64,000 nucleotides of DNA from Loxodes magnus (taxonomy: Eukaryota > Ciliophora > Karyorelictea > Loxodida > Loxodidae). Under the pieces are notes generated by a model. That model was given only the letters and a program-made list of their open reading frames with translations. It did not search any database and was not told the origin of the DNA. Positions 23,522-36,000 of this stretch are shown here, one piece after another (position 1 is the first letter of the stretch; every line of letters starts with the position of its first letter). The position numbers and the translations under genes are program-made. The stretch lies in the NCBI GenBank assembly GCA_946699065.1, contig CAMPDV010001519.1, positions 1 to 64,000 of the forward strand, in the 5' to 3' direction.

Positions 23522-23979
23522 GAAAAGTGAGGAAGTAAAGTAAGAAAAGAAGAAAGAATATCAGCTTAAGATTTACTAAAACATAGAGATAAAAAGAAGT
23601 TATAAGTATTTAGAAAAGTGAGGAAGTAAAGTAAGAAAAGAAGATAGAATTTCAGCTTTTAGAGTCACTAAAACATAGAAATAAAAAGAAGTGATAAGTA
23701 TTTAGAAAAGTGAGGAAGTAAAGTAAGAAAAGAAGAAAGAATATCAGCTTTTAGAGTTACTAAAACTTAGAGATAAAAAGAAGTGATAAGTATTTAGAAA
23801 AGTGAGGAAGTAAAGTAAGAAAAGAAGAAAGAATATCAGCTTAAGATTTACTAAAACATAGAGATAAAAAGAAGTTATAAGTATTTAGAAAAGTGAGGAA
23901 GTAAAGTAAGAAAAGAAGATAGAATTTCAGCTTTTAGAGTTACTAAAACTTAGAGATAAAAAGAAGTTATAAGTATTTA
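23522..23979 (+). repeat. 5-monomer block matching the interior of the large HOR (458 bp)
   Basis: Order: B ending TTATAAG; A with GATAG, GAGTCAC and AGAAATAAAAAG; A; B ending TTATAAG; A with GATAG ending TTATAAG. The same five units lie at 8150-8607 in HOR unit 1 (GAGTCAC has its C at 23666 and 8294, offset 15372) and near 15.57-16.02 kb in unit 2. The neighbours on both sides differ, so this is an isolated HOR fragment outside the HOR. Confidence 0.78.
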
Positions 23980-24619
23980 GAAAAGTGAGGAAGTAAAGTA
24001 AGAAAAGAAGATAGAATATCAGCTTTTAGAGTTACTAAAACATAGAGATAAAAAGAAGTGATAAGTATTTAGAAAAGTGAGGAAGTAAAGAAAGAAAAGA
24101 AGAAAGAATATCAGCTTTTAGAGTTACTAAAACATAGAGATAAAAAGAAGTGATAAGTATTTAGAAAAGTTAGGAAGTAAAGTAAGAAAAGAAGATAGAA
24201 TATCAGCTTAAGATTTACTAAAACATAGAGATAAAAAGAAGTGATAAGTATTTAGAAAAGTGAGGAAGTAAAGAAAGAAAAGAAGAAAGAATATCAGCTT
24301 AAGATTTACTAAAACATAGAGATAAAAAGAAGTGATAAGTATTTAGAAAAGTGAGGAAGTAAAGTAAGAAAAGAAGATAGAATATCAGTTTAAGATTTAC
24401 TAAAACATAGAGATAAAAAGAAGTGATAAGTATTTAGAAAAGTGAGGAAGTAAAGTAAGAAAAGAAGAAAGAATATCAGCTTAAGATTTACTAAAACATA
24501 GAGATAAAAAGAAGTGATAAGTATTTAGAAAAGTGAGGAAGTAAAGTAAGAAAAGAAGATAGAATATCAGCTTTTAGAGTTACTAAAACTTAGAGATAAA
24601 AAGAAGTGATAAGTATTTA
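23980..24619 (+). repeat. Irregular 7-monomer segment
   Basis: Mostly A and B units with ACATAG, one with GTTAGGAAG (near 24170), two with AAAGAAAG, and one in which CAGCTTAAG is CAGTTTAAG (near 24388), which loses both the AluI and the AflII site. The CAGTTTAAG form comes back as a marker of the 37-46 kb family. Confidence 0.72.
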
Positions 24620-25445
24620 GAAAAGTGAGGAAGTAAAGTAAGAAAAGAAAATAGAATTTCAGCTTTTAGAGTTACTAAAACTTAGAGATAAAAAGAAGTT
24701 ATAAGTATTTAGAAAAGTGAGGAAGTAAAGTAAGAAAAGAAGATAGAATATCAGCTTTTAGAATTACTAAAACTTAGAGATAAAAAGAAGTGATAAGTAT
24801 TTAGAAAAGTGAGGAAGTAAAGTAAGAAAAGAAGATAGAATATCAGCTTTTAGAGTTACTAAAACTTAGAGATAAAAAGAAGTTATAAGTATTTAGAAAA
24901 GTGAGGAAGTAAAGTAAGAAAAGAAGATAGAATATCAGCTTTTAGAGTTACTAAAACTTAGAGATAAAAAGAAGTGATAAGTATTTAGAAAAGTGAGGAA
25001 GTAAAGTAAGAAAAGAAAATAGAATATCAGCTTTTAGAGTTACTAAAACTTAGAGATAAAAAGAAGTGATAAGTATTTAGAAAAGTGAGGAAGTAAAGTA
25101 AGAAAAGAAAATAGAATTTCAGCTTTTAGAGTTACTAAAACTTAGAGATAAAAAGAAGTGATAAGTATTTAGAAAAGTGAGGAAGTAAAGTAAGAAAAGA
25201 AGAAAGAATATCAGCTTAAGATTTACTAAAACTTAGAGATGAAAAGAAGTGATAAGTATTTAGAAAAGTGAGGAAGTAAAGTAAGAGAAGAAAATAGAAT
25301 TTCAGCTTTTAGAGTTACTAAAACTTAGAGATGAAAAGAAGTGATAAGTATTTAGAAAAGTGAGGAAGTAAAGTAAGAAAAGAAAATAGAATTTCAGCTT
25401 TTGAGTTACTAAAACTTAGAGATAAAAAGAAGTGATAAGTATTTA
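24620..25445 (+). repeat. 9-monomer block, copy 2 (826 bp)
   Basis: Repeats the order of 22695-23521 at a distance of 1925 bp. The only class change noticed is in the seventh unit: type A with GAGTCAC in copy 1 is type B here, with ACTTAG and GATGAAAAG kept. That explains the one-base length difference and looks like conversion of only the AGCTT-proximal part of a monomer. Confidence 0.8.
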
Positions 25446-28400
25446 GAAAAGTGAGGAAGTAAAGTAAGAGAAGAAAATAGAATTTCAGCTTTTAGAGTTA
25501 CTAAAACTTAGAGATAAAAAGAAGTGATAAGTATTTAGAAAAGTGAGGAAGTAAAGTAAGAAAAGAAGAAAGAATTTCAGCTTTTGAGTTACTAAAACTT
25601 AGAGATAAAAAGAAGTGATAAGTATTTAGAAAAGTTAGGAAGTAAAGTAAGAAAAGAAAATAGAATTTCAGCTTTTGAGTTACTAAAACTTAGAGATAAA
25701 AAGAAGTAAATAGTATTTAGAAAAGTGAGGAAGTAAAGTAAGAAAAGAAGATAGAATTTCAGCTTTTAGAGTTACTAAAACTTAGAGATAAAAAGAAGTT
25801 ATAAGTATTTAGAAAAGTGAGGAAGTAAAGTAAGAAAAGAAGAAAGAATTTCAGCTTTTAGAGTTACTAAAACTTAGAGATAAAAAGAAGTAATAAGTAT
25901 TTAGAAAAGTGAGGAAGTAAAGTAAGAAAAGAAGAAAGAATTTCAGCTTTTGAGTTACTAAAACTTAGAGATAAAAAGAAGTGATAAGTATTTAGAAAAG
26001 TGAGGAAGTAAAGTAAGAAAAGAAAATAGAATTTCAGCTTTTGAGTTACTAAAACTTAGAGATAAAAAGAAGTGATAAGTATTTAGAAAAGTTAGGAAGT
26101 AAAGTAAGAAAAGAAAATAGAATTTCAGCTTTTGAGTTACTAAAACTTAGAGATAAAAAGAAGTGATAAGTATTTAGAAAAGTGAGGAAGTAAAGTAAGA
26201 AAAGAAAATAGAATTTCAGCTTTTAGAGTTACTAAAACATAGAGATAAAAAGAAGTGATAAGTATTTAGAAAAGTGAGGAAGTAAAGTAAGAAAAGAAGA
26301 AAGAATTTCAGCTTTTGAGTTACTAAAACTTAGAGATAAAAAGAAGTAATAAGTATTTAGAAAAGTGAGGAATTAAAGTAAGAAAAGAAGATAGAATATC
26401 AGCTTTTAGAATTACTAAAACTTAGAGATAAAAAGAAGTGATAAGTATTTAGAAAAGTGAGGAAGTAAAGTAAGAAAAGAAAATAGAATTTCAGCTTTTA
26501 GAGTTACTAAAACTTAGAGATAAAAAGAAGTGATAAGTATTTAGAAAAGTGAGGAAGTGAAGTAAGAAAAGAAGATAGAATATCAGCTTAAGATTTACTA
26601 AAACTTAGAGATAAAAAGAAGTGATAAGTATTTAGAAAAGTGAGGAAGTAAAGTAAGAAAAGAAAATAGAATTTCAGCTTTTAGAGTTACTAAAACTTAG
26701 AGATAAAAAGAAGTAATAAGTATTTAGAAAAGTTAGGAAGTAAAGTAAGAAAAGAAAATAGAATTTCAGCTTTTGAGTTACTAAAACATAGAGATAAAAA
26801 GAAGTGATAAGTATTTAGAAAAGTGAGGAAGTAAAGTAAGAAAAGAAGATAGAATTTCAGCTTTTAGAGTTACTAAAACTTAGAGATAAAAAGAAGTGAT
26901 AAGTATTTAGAAAAGTGAGGAAGTAAAGTAAGAAAAGAAGATAGAATATCAGCTTTTAGAGTTACTAAAACTTAGAGATAAAAAGAAGTAATAAGTATTT
27001 AGAAAAGTGAGGAAGTAAAGTAAGAAAAGAAGAAAGAATATCAGCTTTTAGAGTTACTAAAACTTAGAGATGAAAAGAAGTGATAAGTATTTAGAAAAGT
27101 GAGGAAGTAAAGTAAGAGAAGAAGATAGAATTTCAGCTTTTAGAGTTACTAAAACTTAGAGATAAAAAGAAGTTATGAGTATTTAGAAAAGTGAGGAAGT
27201 AAAGTAAGAAAAGAAAATAGAATATCAGCTTAAGATTTACTAAAACATAGAGATAAAAAGAAGTGATAAGTATTTAGAAAAGTGAGGAAGTAAAGTAAGA
27301 AAAGAAGATAGAATATCAGCTTTTAGAATTACTAGAACATAGAAATAAAAAGAAGTGATAAGTATTTAAAAAAGTGAGGAAGTAAAGTAAGAAAAGAAAA
27401 TAGAATTTCAGCTTTTAGAGTTACTAAAACTTAGAGATAAAAAGAAGTGATAAGTATTTAGAAAAGTGAGGAAGTAAAGAAAGAAAAGAAGATAGAATAT
27501 CAGCTTAAGATTTACTAAAACATAGAGATAAAAAGAAGTGATAAGTATTTAGAAAAGTGAGGAAGTAAAGTAAGAAAAGAAGAAAGAATATCAGCTTTTA
27601 GAGTTACTAAAACTTAGAGATAAAAAGAAGTAATAAGTATTTAGAAAAGTGAGGAAGTAAAGTAAGAAAAGAAGAAAGAATATCAGCTTTTGAGTTACTA
27701 AAACTTAGAGATAAAAAGAAGTGATAAGTATTTAGAAAAGTGAGGAAGTAAAGTAAGAAAAGAAAATAGAATTTCAGCTTTTAGAGTTACTAAAACTTAG
27801 AGATAAAAAGAAGTGATAAGTATTTAGAAAAGTGAGGAAGTAAAGTAAGAAAAGAAGATAGAATATCAGCTTTTAGAGTTACTAAAACTTAGAGATAAAA
27901 AGAAGTAATAAGTATTTAGAAAAGTGAGGAAGTAAAGTAAGAAAAGAAAATAGAATTTCAGCTTTTAGAGTTACTAAAACTTAGAGATAAAAAGAAGTGA
28001 TAAGTATTTAGAAAAGTGAGGAAGTAAAGTAAGAAAAGAAGAAAGAATATCAGCTTAAGATTTACTAAAACATAGAGATAAAAAGAAGTGATAAGTATTT
28101 AGAAAAGTGAGGAAGTAAAGAAAGAAAAGAAGAAAGAATTTCAGCTTTTGAGTTACTAAAACTTAGAGATGAAAAGAAGTGATAAGTATTTAGAAAAGTG
28201 AGGAAGTAAAGTAAGAAAAGAAGATAGAATTTCAGCTTTTGAGTTACTAAAACTTAGAGATAAAAAGAAGTGATAAGTATTTAGAAAAGTGAGGAAGTAA
28301 AGTAAGAAAAGAAGAAAGAATTTCAGCTTTTAGAGTTACTAAAACATAGAGATAAAAAGAAGTGATAAGTATTTAGAAAAGTGAGGAAGTAAAGTAAGAA

Positions 28401-28559
28401 AAGAAAATAGAATTTCAGCTTTTAGAGTTACTAAAACTTAGAGATAAAAAGAAGTGATAAGTATTTAGAAAAGTGAGGAAGTAAAGTAAGAAAAGAAGAA
28501 AGAATTTCAGCTTTTAGAGTTACTAAAACATAGAGATAAAAAGAAGTGATAAGTATTTA
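25446..28559 (+). repeat. Irregular segment, A and C monomers with AAATAG
   Basis: About 34 monomers without a clear higher-order period by eye. AAATAG and AATTTC are common and type B is sparse. Point variants include GTTAGGAAG (about 25634, 26092, 26731), GGAATTAAAG (about 26370), GGAAGTGAAG (about 26554), GTAAATAG instead of GTAATAAG (about 25707) and TATTTAAAAAAG (about 27364). Some unit orders near 27.4-28.5 kb are shared with the HOR family that follows, so this may be an older, more scrambled part of it. Confidence 0.7.
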
Positions 28560-28650
28560 GAAAAGTGAGGAAGTAAAGTAAGAAAAGAAGAAAGAATTAC
28601 ATTTTTAGAGTTACTAAAACTTAGATATTTAAAGAAGTTATAAGTATTTA
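28560..28650 (+). repeat. Divergent 'E' monomer 1 (91 bp)
   Basis: The middle of the unit differs at several linked sites: GAATTACATTTTTAGAG replaces the usual AATNTCAGCTTTTAGAG, removing the AluI site, and TTAGATATTTAAAG replaces TTAGAGATAAAAAG. The flanks are ordinary. It is followed by a GGAATTAAAG type B unit. Identical-looking E units occur at 28742, 30943 and 36253, so this haplotype spreads with its block. Confidence 0.88.
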
Positions 28651-28741
28651 GAAAAGTGAGGAATTAAAGTAAGAAAAGAAGATAGAATATCAGCTTAAGA
28701 TTTACTAAAACATAGAGATAAAAAGAAGTTATAAGTATTTA

Positions 28742-28832
28742 GAAAAGTGAGGAAGTAAAGTAAGAAAAGAAGAAAGAATTACATTTTTAGAGTTACTAAA
28801 ACTTAGATATTTAAAGAAGTTATAAGTATTTA
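28742..28832 (+). repeat. Divergent 'E' monomer 2 (91 bp)
   Basis: Same diagnostic changes as the E unit at 28560, two monomers downstream. The pair E - B(GGAATT) - E - A(GGAATT) suggests a local two-monomer duplication. The other family copies at 30943 and 36253 carry only one E unit. Confidence 0.87.
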
Positions 28833-30942
28833 GAAAAGTGAGGAATTAAAGTAAGAAAAGAAGATAGAATTTCAGCTTTTAGAGTTACTAAAACATAGAG
28901 ATAAAAAGAAGTTATAAGTATTTAGAAAAGTGAGGAAGTAAAGTAAGAAAAGAAGATAGAATATCAGCTTTTAGAGTTACTAAAACTTAGAGATGAAAAG
29001 AAGTGATAAGTATTTAAAAAAGTGAGGAAGTAAAGTAAGAAAAGAAAATAGAATTTCAGCTTTTAGAGTTACTAAAACTTAGAGATAAAAAGAAGTGATA
29101 AGTATTTAGAAAAGTGAGGAAGTAAAGAAAGAAAAGAAGATAGAATATCAGCTTAAGATTTACTAAAACATAGAGATAAAAAGAAGTGATAAGTATTTAG
29201 AAAAGTGAGGAAGTAAAGTAAGAAAAGAAGAAAGAATATCAGCTTTTGAGTTACAAAAACTTAGAGATAAAAAGAAGTAATAAGTATTTAGAAAAGTGAG
29301 GAAGTAAAGTAAGAAAAGAAAATAGAATTTCAGCTTTTGAGTTACTAAAACTTAGAGATAAAAAGAAGTGATAAGTATTTAGAAAAGTGAGGAAGTAAAG
29401 TAAGAAAAGAAAATAGAATTTCAGCTTTTAGAGTTACTAAAACTTAGAGATAAAAAGAAGTGATAAGTATTTAGAAAAGTGAGGAAGTAAAGTAAGAAAA
29501 GAAGATAGAATATCAGCTTTTAGAGTTACTAAAACTTAGAGATAAAAAGAAGTAATAAGTATTTAGAAAAGTGAGGAAGTAAAGTAAGAAAAGAAGAAAG
29601 AATTTCAGCTTTTAGAGTTACTAAAACATAGAGATAAAAAGAAGTGATAAGTATTTAGAAAAGTGAGGAAGTAAAGTAAGAGAAGAAAATAGAATTTCAG
29701 CTTTTAGAGTTACTAAAACTTAGAGATAAAAAGAAGTGATAAGTATTTAGAAAAGTGAGGAAGTAAAGAAAGAAAAGAAGAAAGAATTTCAGCTTTTGAG
29801 TTACTAAAACTTAGAGATGAAAAGAAGTGATAAGTATTTAGAAAAGTGAGGAAGTAAAGTAAGAAAAGAAGATAGAATTTCAGCTTTTGAGTTACTAAAA
29901 CTTAGAGATAAAAAGAAGTGATAAGTATTTAGAAAAGTGAGGAAGTAAAGTAAGAAAAGAAGAAAGAATTTCAGCTTTTAGAGTTACTAAAACATAGAGA
30001 TAAAAAGAAGTGATAAGTATTTAGAAAAGTGAGGAAGTAAAGTAAGAGAAGAAAATAGAATTTCAGCTTTTAGAGTTACTAAAACTTAGAGATAAAAAGA
30101 AGTGATAAGTATTTAGAAAAGTGAGGAAGTAAAGTAAGAAAAGAAGAAAGAATTTCAGCTTTTAGAGTTACTAAAACATAGAGATAAAAAGAAGTGATAA
30201 GTATTTAGAAAAGTGAGGAAGTAAAGTAAGAGAAGAAAATAGAATTTCAGCTTTTAGAGTTACTAAAACATAGAGATAAAAAGAAGTGATAAGTATTTAG
30301 AAAAGTGAGGAAGTAAAGTAAGAAAAGAAGAAAGAATTTCAGCTTTTAGAGTTACTAAAACTTAGAGATAAAAAGAAGTGATAAGTATTTAGAAAAGTGA
30401 GGAAGTAAAGTAAGAAAAGAAGATAGAATATCAGCTTTTAGAGTTACTAAAACTTAGAGATAAAAAGAAGTAATAAGTATTTAGAAAAGTGAGGAAGTAA
30501 AGTAAGAAAAGAAAATAGAATTTCAGCTTTTAGAGTTACTAAAACTTAGAGATAAAAAGAAGTGATAAGTATTTAGAAAAGTGAGGAAGTAAAGTAAGAA
30601 AAGAAGAAAGAATATCAGCTTAAGATTTACTAAAACATAGAGATAAAAAGAAGTGATAAGTATTTAGAAAAGTGAGGAAGTAAAGTAAGAAAAGAAGAAA
30701 GAATTTCAGCTTTTAGAGTTACTAAAACATAGAGATAAAAAGAAGTGATAAGTATTTAGAAAAGTGAGGAAGTAAAGTAAGAAAAGAAAATAGAATTTCA
30801 GCTTTTAGAGTTACTAAAACTTAGAGATAAAAAGAAGTGATAAGTATTTAGAAAAGTGAGGAAGTAAAGTAAGAAAAGAAGAAAGAATTTCAGCTTTTAG
30901 AGTTACTAAAACATAGAGATAAAAAGAAGTGATAAGTATTTA

Positions 30943-31033
30943 GAAAAGTGAGGAAGTAAAGTAAGAAAAGAAGAAAGAATTACATTTTTAGAGTTACTAA
31001 AACTTAGATATTTAAAGAAGTTATAAGTATTTA
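30943..31033 (+). repeat. Divergent 'E' monomer 3 (91 bp)
   Basis: Same diagnostic TTACATTTTT and GATATTTAAAG changes. It marks the start of the second copy of the 25/26-monomer family and is followed by a GGAATTAAAG type B unit, then by a unit with GGAAGTAGAG. Confidence 0.87.
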
Positions 31034-33060
31034 GAAAAGTGAGGAATTAAAGTAAGAAAAGAAGATAGAATATCAGCTTAAGATTTACTAAAACATAGAG
31101 ATAAAAAGAAGTTATAAGTATTTAGAAAAGTGAGGAAGTAGAGTAAGAAAAGAAAATAGAATTTCAGCTTTTAGAGTTACTAAAACATAGAGATAAAAAG
31201 AAGTGATAAGTATTTAGAAAAGTGAGGAAGTAAAGTAAGAAAAGAAGATAGAATATCAGCTTTTAGAGTTACTAAAACTTAGAGATGAAAAGAAGTGATA
31301 AGTATTTAAAAAAGTGAGGAAGTAAAGTAAGAAAAGAAAATAGAATTTCAGCTTTTAGAGTTACTAAAACTTAGAGATAAAAAGAAGTGATAAGTATTTA
31401 GAAAAGTGAGGAAGTAAAGAAAGAAAAGAAGATAGAATATCAGCTTAAGATTTACTAAAACATAGAGATAAAAAGAAGTGATAAGTATTTAGAAAAGTGA
31501 GGAAGTAAAGTAAGAAAAGAAGAAAGAATATCAGCTTTTGAGTTACAAAAACTTAGAGATAAAAAGAAGTAATAAGTATTTAGAAAAGTGAGGAAGTAAA
31601 GTAAGAAAAGAAGAAAGAATTTCAGCTTTTGAGTTACTAAAACTTAGAGATAAAAAGAAGTGATAAGTATTTAGAAAAGTGAGGAAGTAAAGTAAGAAAA
31701 GAAAATAGAATTTCAGCTTTTAGAGTTACTAAAACTTAGAGATAAAAAGAAGTGATAAGTATTTAGAAAAGTGAGGAAGTAAAGTAAGAAAAGAAGATAG
31801 AATATCAGCTTTTAGAGTTACTAAAACTTAGAGATAAAAAGAAGTAATAAGTATTTAGAAAAGTGAGGAAGTAAAGTAAGAAAAGAAGAAAGAATTTCAG
31901 CTTTTAGAGTTACTAAAACATAGAGATAAAAAGAAGTGATAAGTATTTAGAAAAGTGAGGAAGTAAAGTAAGAGAAGAAAATAGAATTTCAGCTTTTAGA
32001 GTTACTAAAACTTAGAGATAAAAAGAAGTGATAAGTATTTAGAAAAGTGAGGAAGTAAAGAAAGAAAAGAAGAAAGAATTTCAGCTTTTGAGTTACTAAA
32101 ACTTAGAGATGAAAAGAAGTGATAAGTATTTAGAAAAGTGAGGAAGTAAAGTAAGAAAAGAAGATAGAATTTCAGCTTTTGAGTTACTAAAACTTAGAGA
32201 TAAAAAGAAGTGATAAGTATTTAGAAAAGTGAGGAAGTAAAGTAAGAAAAGAAGAAAGAATTTCAGCTTTTAGAGTTACTAAAACATAGAGATAAAAAGA
32301 AGTGATAAGTATTTAGAAAAGTGAGGAAGTAAAGTAAGAGAAGAAAATAGAATTTCAGCTTTTAGAGTTACTAAAACTTAGAGATAAAAAGAAGTGATAA
32401 GTATTTAGAAAAGTGAGGAAGTAAAGTAAGAAAAGAAGAAAGAATTTCAGCTTTTAGAGTTACTAAAACATAGAGATAAAAAGAAGTGATAAGTATTTAG
32501 AAAAGTGAGGAAGTAAAGTAAGAGAAGAAAATAGAATTTCAGCTTTTAGAGTTACTAAAACATAGAGATAAAAAGAAGTGATAAGTATTTAGAAAAGTGA
32601 GGAAGTAAAGTAAGAAAAGAAGAAAGAATTTCAGCTTTTGAGTTACTAAAACTTAGAGATAAAAAGAAGTGATAAGTATTTAGAAAAGTGAGGAAGTAAA
32701 GTAAGAAAAGAAGAAAGAATTTCAGCTTTTAGAGTTACTAAAACTTAGAGATAAAAAGAAGTGATAAGTATTTAGAAAAGTGAGGAATTAAAGTAAGAAA
32801 AGAAGATAGAATATCAGCTTTTAGAGTTACTAAAACTTAGAGATAAAAAGAAGTAATAAGTATTTAGAAAAGTGAGGAAGTAAAGTAAGAAAAGAAAATA
32901 GAATTTCAGCTTTTAGAGTTACTAAAACTTAGAGATAAAAAGAAGTGATAAGTATTTAGAAAAGTGAGGAAGTAAAGTAAGAAAAGAAGAAAGAATATCA
33001 GCTTAAGATTTACTAAAACATAGAGATAAAAAGAAGTGATAAGTATTTAGAAAAGTGAGG
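30943..33060 (+). repeat. Second HOR family, copy 2
   Basis: Same unit order as copy 1, with TATTTAAAAAAG at 31303 (2292 from 29011). Minor differences: GGAAGTAGAG in the third unit, GAAAG instead of AAATAG in the first C unit after GAGTTACAAAAAC, one C unit near 32635 where copy 1 has A, and GGAATTAAAG near 32785. The match to copy 1 fades near 33.06 kb, where the order instead resembles 28.1-28.5 kb. The right edge is approximate. Confidence 0.78.
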
Positions 33061-36000
33061 AAGTAAAGAAAGAAAAGAAGAAAGAATTTCAGCTTTTGAG
33101 TTACTAAAACTTAGAGATAAAAAGAAGTGATAAGTATTTAGAAAAGTGAGGAAGTAAAGTAAGAAAAGAAGATAGAATTTCAGCTTTTGAGTTACTAAAA
33201 CTTAGAGATAAAAAGAAGTAATAAGTATTTAGAAAAGTGAGGAAGTAAAGTAAGAAAAGAAAATAGAATTTCAGCTTTTAGAGTTACTAAAACATAGAGA
33301 TAAAAAGAAGTGATAAGTATTTAGAAAAGTGAGGAAGTAAAGTAAGAGAAGAAAATAGAATTTCAGCTTTTAGAGTTACTAAAACTTAGAGATAAAAAGA
33401 AGTGATAAGTATTTAGAAAAGTGAGGAAGTAAAGTAAGAAAAGAAGAAAGAATTTCAGCTTTTAGAGTTACTAAAACATAGAGATAAAAAGAAGTGATAA
33501 GTATTTAGAAAAGTGAGGAAGTAAAGTAAGAAAAGAAGAAAGAATTTCAGCTTTTAGAGTTACTAAAACTTAGAGATAAAAAGAAGTGATAAGTATTTAG
33601 AAAAGTGAGGAAGTAAAGTAAGAAAAGAAGAAAGAATTTCAGCTTTTGAGTTACTAAAACTTAGAGATGAAAAGAAGTGATAAGTATTTAGAAAAGTGAG
33701 GAAGTAAAGTAAGAAAAGAAAATAGAATTTCAGCTTTTAGAGTTACTAAAACTTAGAGATAAAAAGAAGTGATAAGTATTTAGAAAAGTGAGGAAGTAAA
33801 GTAAGAGAAGAAAATAGAATTTCAGCTTTTAGAGTTACTAAAACATAGAGATAAAAAGAAGTGATAAGTATTTAGAAAAGTGAGGAAGTAAAGTAAGAAA
33901 AGAAGAAAGAATTTCAGCTTTTGAGTTACTAAAACTTAGAGATAAAAAGAAGTGATAAGTATTTAGAAAAGTGAGGAAGTAAAGTAAGAAAAGAAGAAAG
34001 AATTTCAGCTTTTAGAGTTACTAAAACTTAGAGATAAAAAGAAGTGATAAGTATTTAGAAAAGTGAGGAAGTAAAGTAAGAAAAGAAGAAAGAATTTCAG
34101 CTTTTGAGTTACTAAAACTTAGAGATGAAAAGAAGTGATAAGTATTTAGAAAAGTGAGGAATTAAAGTAAGAAAAGAAGATAGAATATCAGCTTAAGATT
34201 TACTAAAACATAGAGATAAAAAGAAGTTATAAGTATTTAGAAAAGTGAGGAAGTAAAGTAAGAAAAGAAAATAGAATATCAGCTTAAGATTTACTAAAAC
34301 TTAGAGATAAAAAGAAGTAATAAGTATTTAGAAAAGTTAGGAAGTAAAGTAAGAAAAGAAAATAGAATTTCAGCTTTTGAGTTACTAAAACATAGAGATA
34401 AAAAGAAGTGATAAGTATTTAGAAAAGTGAGGAAGTAAAGTAAGAAAAGAAGAAAGAATTTCAGCTTTTAGAGTCACTAAAACTTAGAGATAAAAAGAAG
34501 TGATAAGTATTTAGAAAAGTGAGGAAGTAAAGTAAGAAAAGAAGAAAGAATTTCAGCTTTTGAGTTACTAAAACTTAGAGATGAAAAGAAGTGATAAGTA
34601 TTTAGAAAAGTGAGGAATTAAAGTAAGAAAAGAAGATAGAATATCAGCTTAAGATTTACTAAAACATAGAGATAAAAAGAAGTTATAAGTATTTAGAAAA
34701 GTGAGGAAGTAAAGTAAGAAAAGAAAATAGAATATCAGCTTAAGATTTACTAAAACTTAGAGATAAAAAGAAGTGATAAGTATTTAAAAAAGTTAGGAAG
34801 TAAAGTAAGAAAAGAAGATAGAATATCAGCTTAAGATTTACTAAAACATAGAGATAAAAAGAAGTTATAAGTATTTAGAAAAGTGAGGAAGTAAAGTAAG
34901 AGAAGAAAATAGAATTTCAGCTTTTGAGTTACTAAAACTTAGAGATAAAAAGAAGTGATAAGTATTTAGAAAAGTGAGGAAGTAAAGTAAGAAAAGAAGA
35001 AAGAATATCAGCTTTTGAGTTACTAAAACTTAGAGATAAAAAGAAGTGATAAGTATTTAGAAAAGTGAGGAAGTAAAGTAAGAAAAGAAAATAGAATTTC
35101 AGCTTTTAGAGTTACTAAAACTTAGAGATAAAAAGAAGTGATAAGTATTTAGAAAAGTGAGGAATTAAAGTAAGAAAAGAAGATAGAATATCAGCTTAAG
35201 ATTTACTAAAACATAGAGATAAAAAGAAGTGATAAGTATTTAGAAAAGTGAGGAAGTAAAGTAAGAAAAGAAGATAGAATATCAGCTTTTAGAATTACTA
35301 AAACTTAGAGATAAAAAGAAGTAATAAGTATTTAGAAAAGTGAGGAAGTAAAGTAAGAAAAGAAGATAGAATATCAGCTTTTAGAGTTACTAAAACTTAG
35401 AGATAAAAAGAAGTTATAAGTATTTAGAAAAGTGAGGAAGTAAAGAAAGAAAAGAAGAAAGAATTTCAGCTTTAGAGTTACTAAAACTTAGAGATAAAAA
35501 GAAGTAATAAGTATTTAGAAAAGTGAGGAATTAAAGTAAGAAAAGAAGATAGAATATCAGCTTTACGAATTACTAAAACTTAGAGATAAAAAGAAGTGAT
35601 AAGTATTTAGAAAAGTGAGGAAGTAAAGTAAGAAAAGAAGATAGAATATCAGCTTTTAGAGTTACTAAAACTTAGAGATAAAAAGAAGTGATAAGTATTT
35701 AGAAAAGTGAGGAAGTGAAGTAAGAAAAGAAGATAGAATATCAGCTTTTAGAGTTACTAAAACATAGAGATAAAAAGAAGTGATAAGTATTTAGAAAAGT
35801 GAGGAAGTAAAGAAAGAAAAGAAGAAAGAATTTCAGCTTTTAGAGTTACTAAAACTTAGAGATAAAAAGAAGTGATAAGTATTTAGAAAAGTGAGGAAGT
35901 AAAGTAAGAAAAGAAGATAGAATATCAGCTTTTAGAGTTACTAAAACTTAGAGATAAAAAGAAGTTATAAGTATTTAGAAAAGTGAGGAAGTAAAGTAAG

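Larger units (their letters stand above)
28560..30942 (+). repeat. Second HOR family, copy 1 (26 monomers, 2383 bp)
   Basis: Runs from E monomer 1 to E monomer 3. Shared markers after the E unit: GGAATTAAAG; a GATAG unit with GATGAAAAG and TATTTAAAAAAG (TATTT at 29011); an AAAGAAAG type B unit; a C unit with GAGTTACAAAAAC ending GTAATAAG; then alternating GAAAG/ACATAG and AAGAGAAG/AAATAG type A units. Copy 2 repeats this at an offset of 2292 bp, or 2383 bp at the E units, because copy 1 has one extra E/A pair member. Confidence 0.82.
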
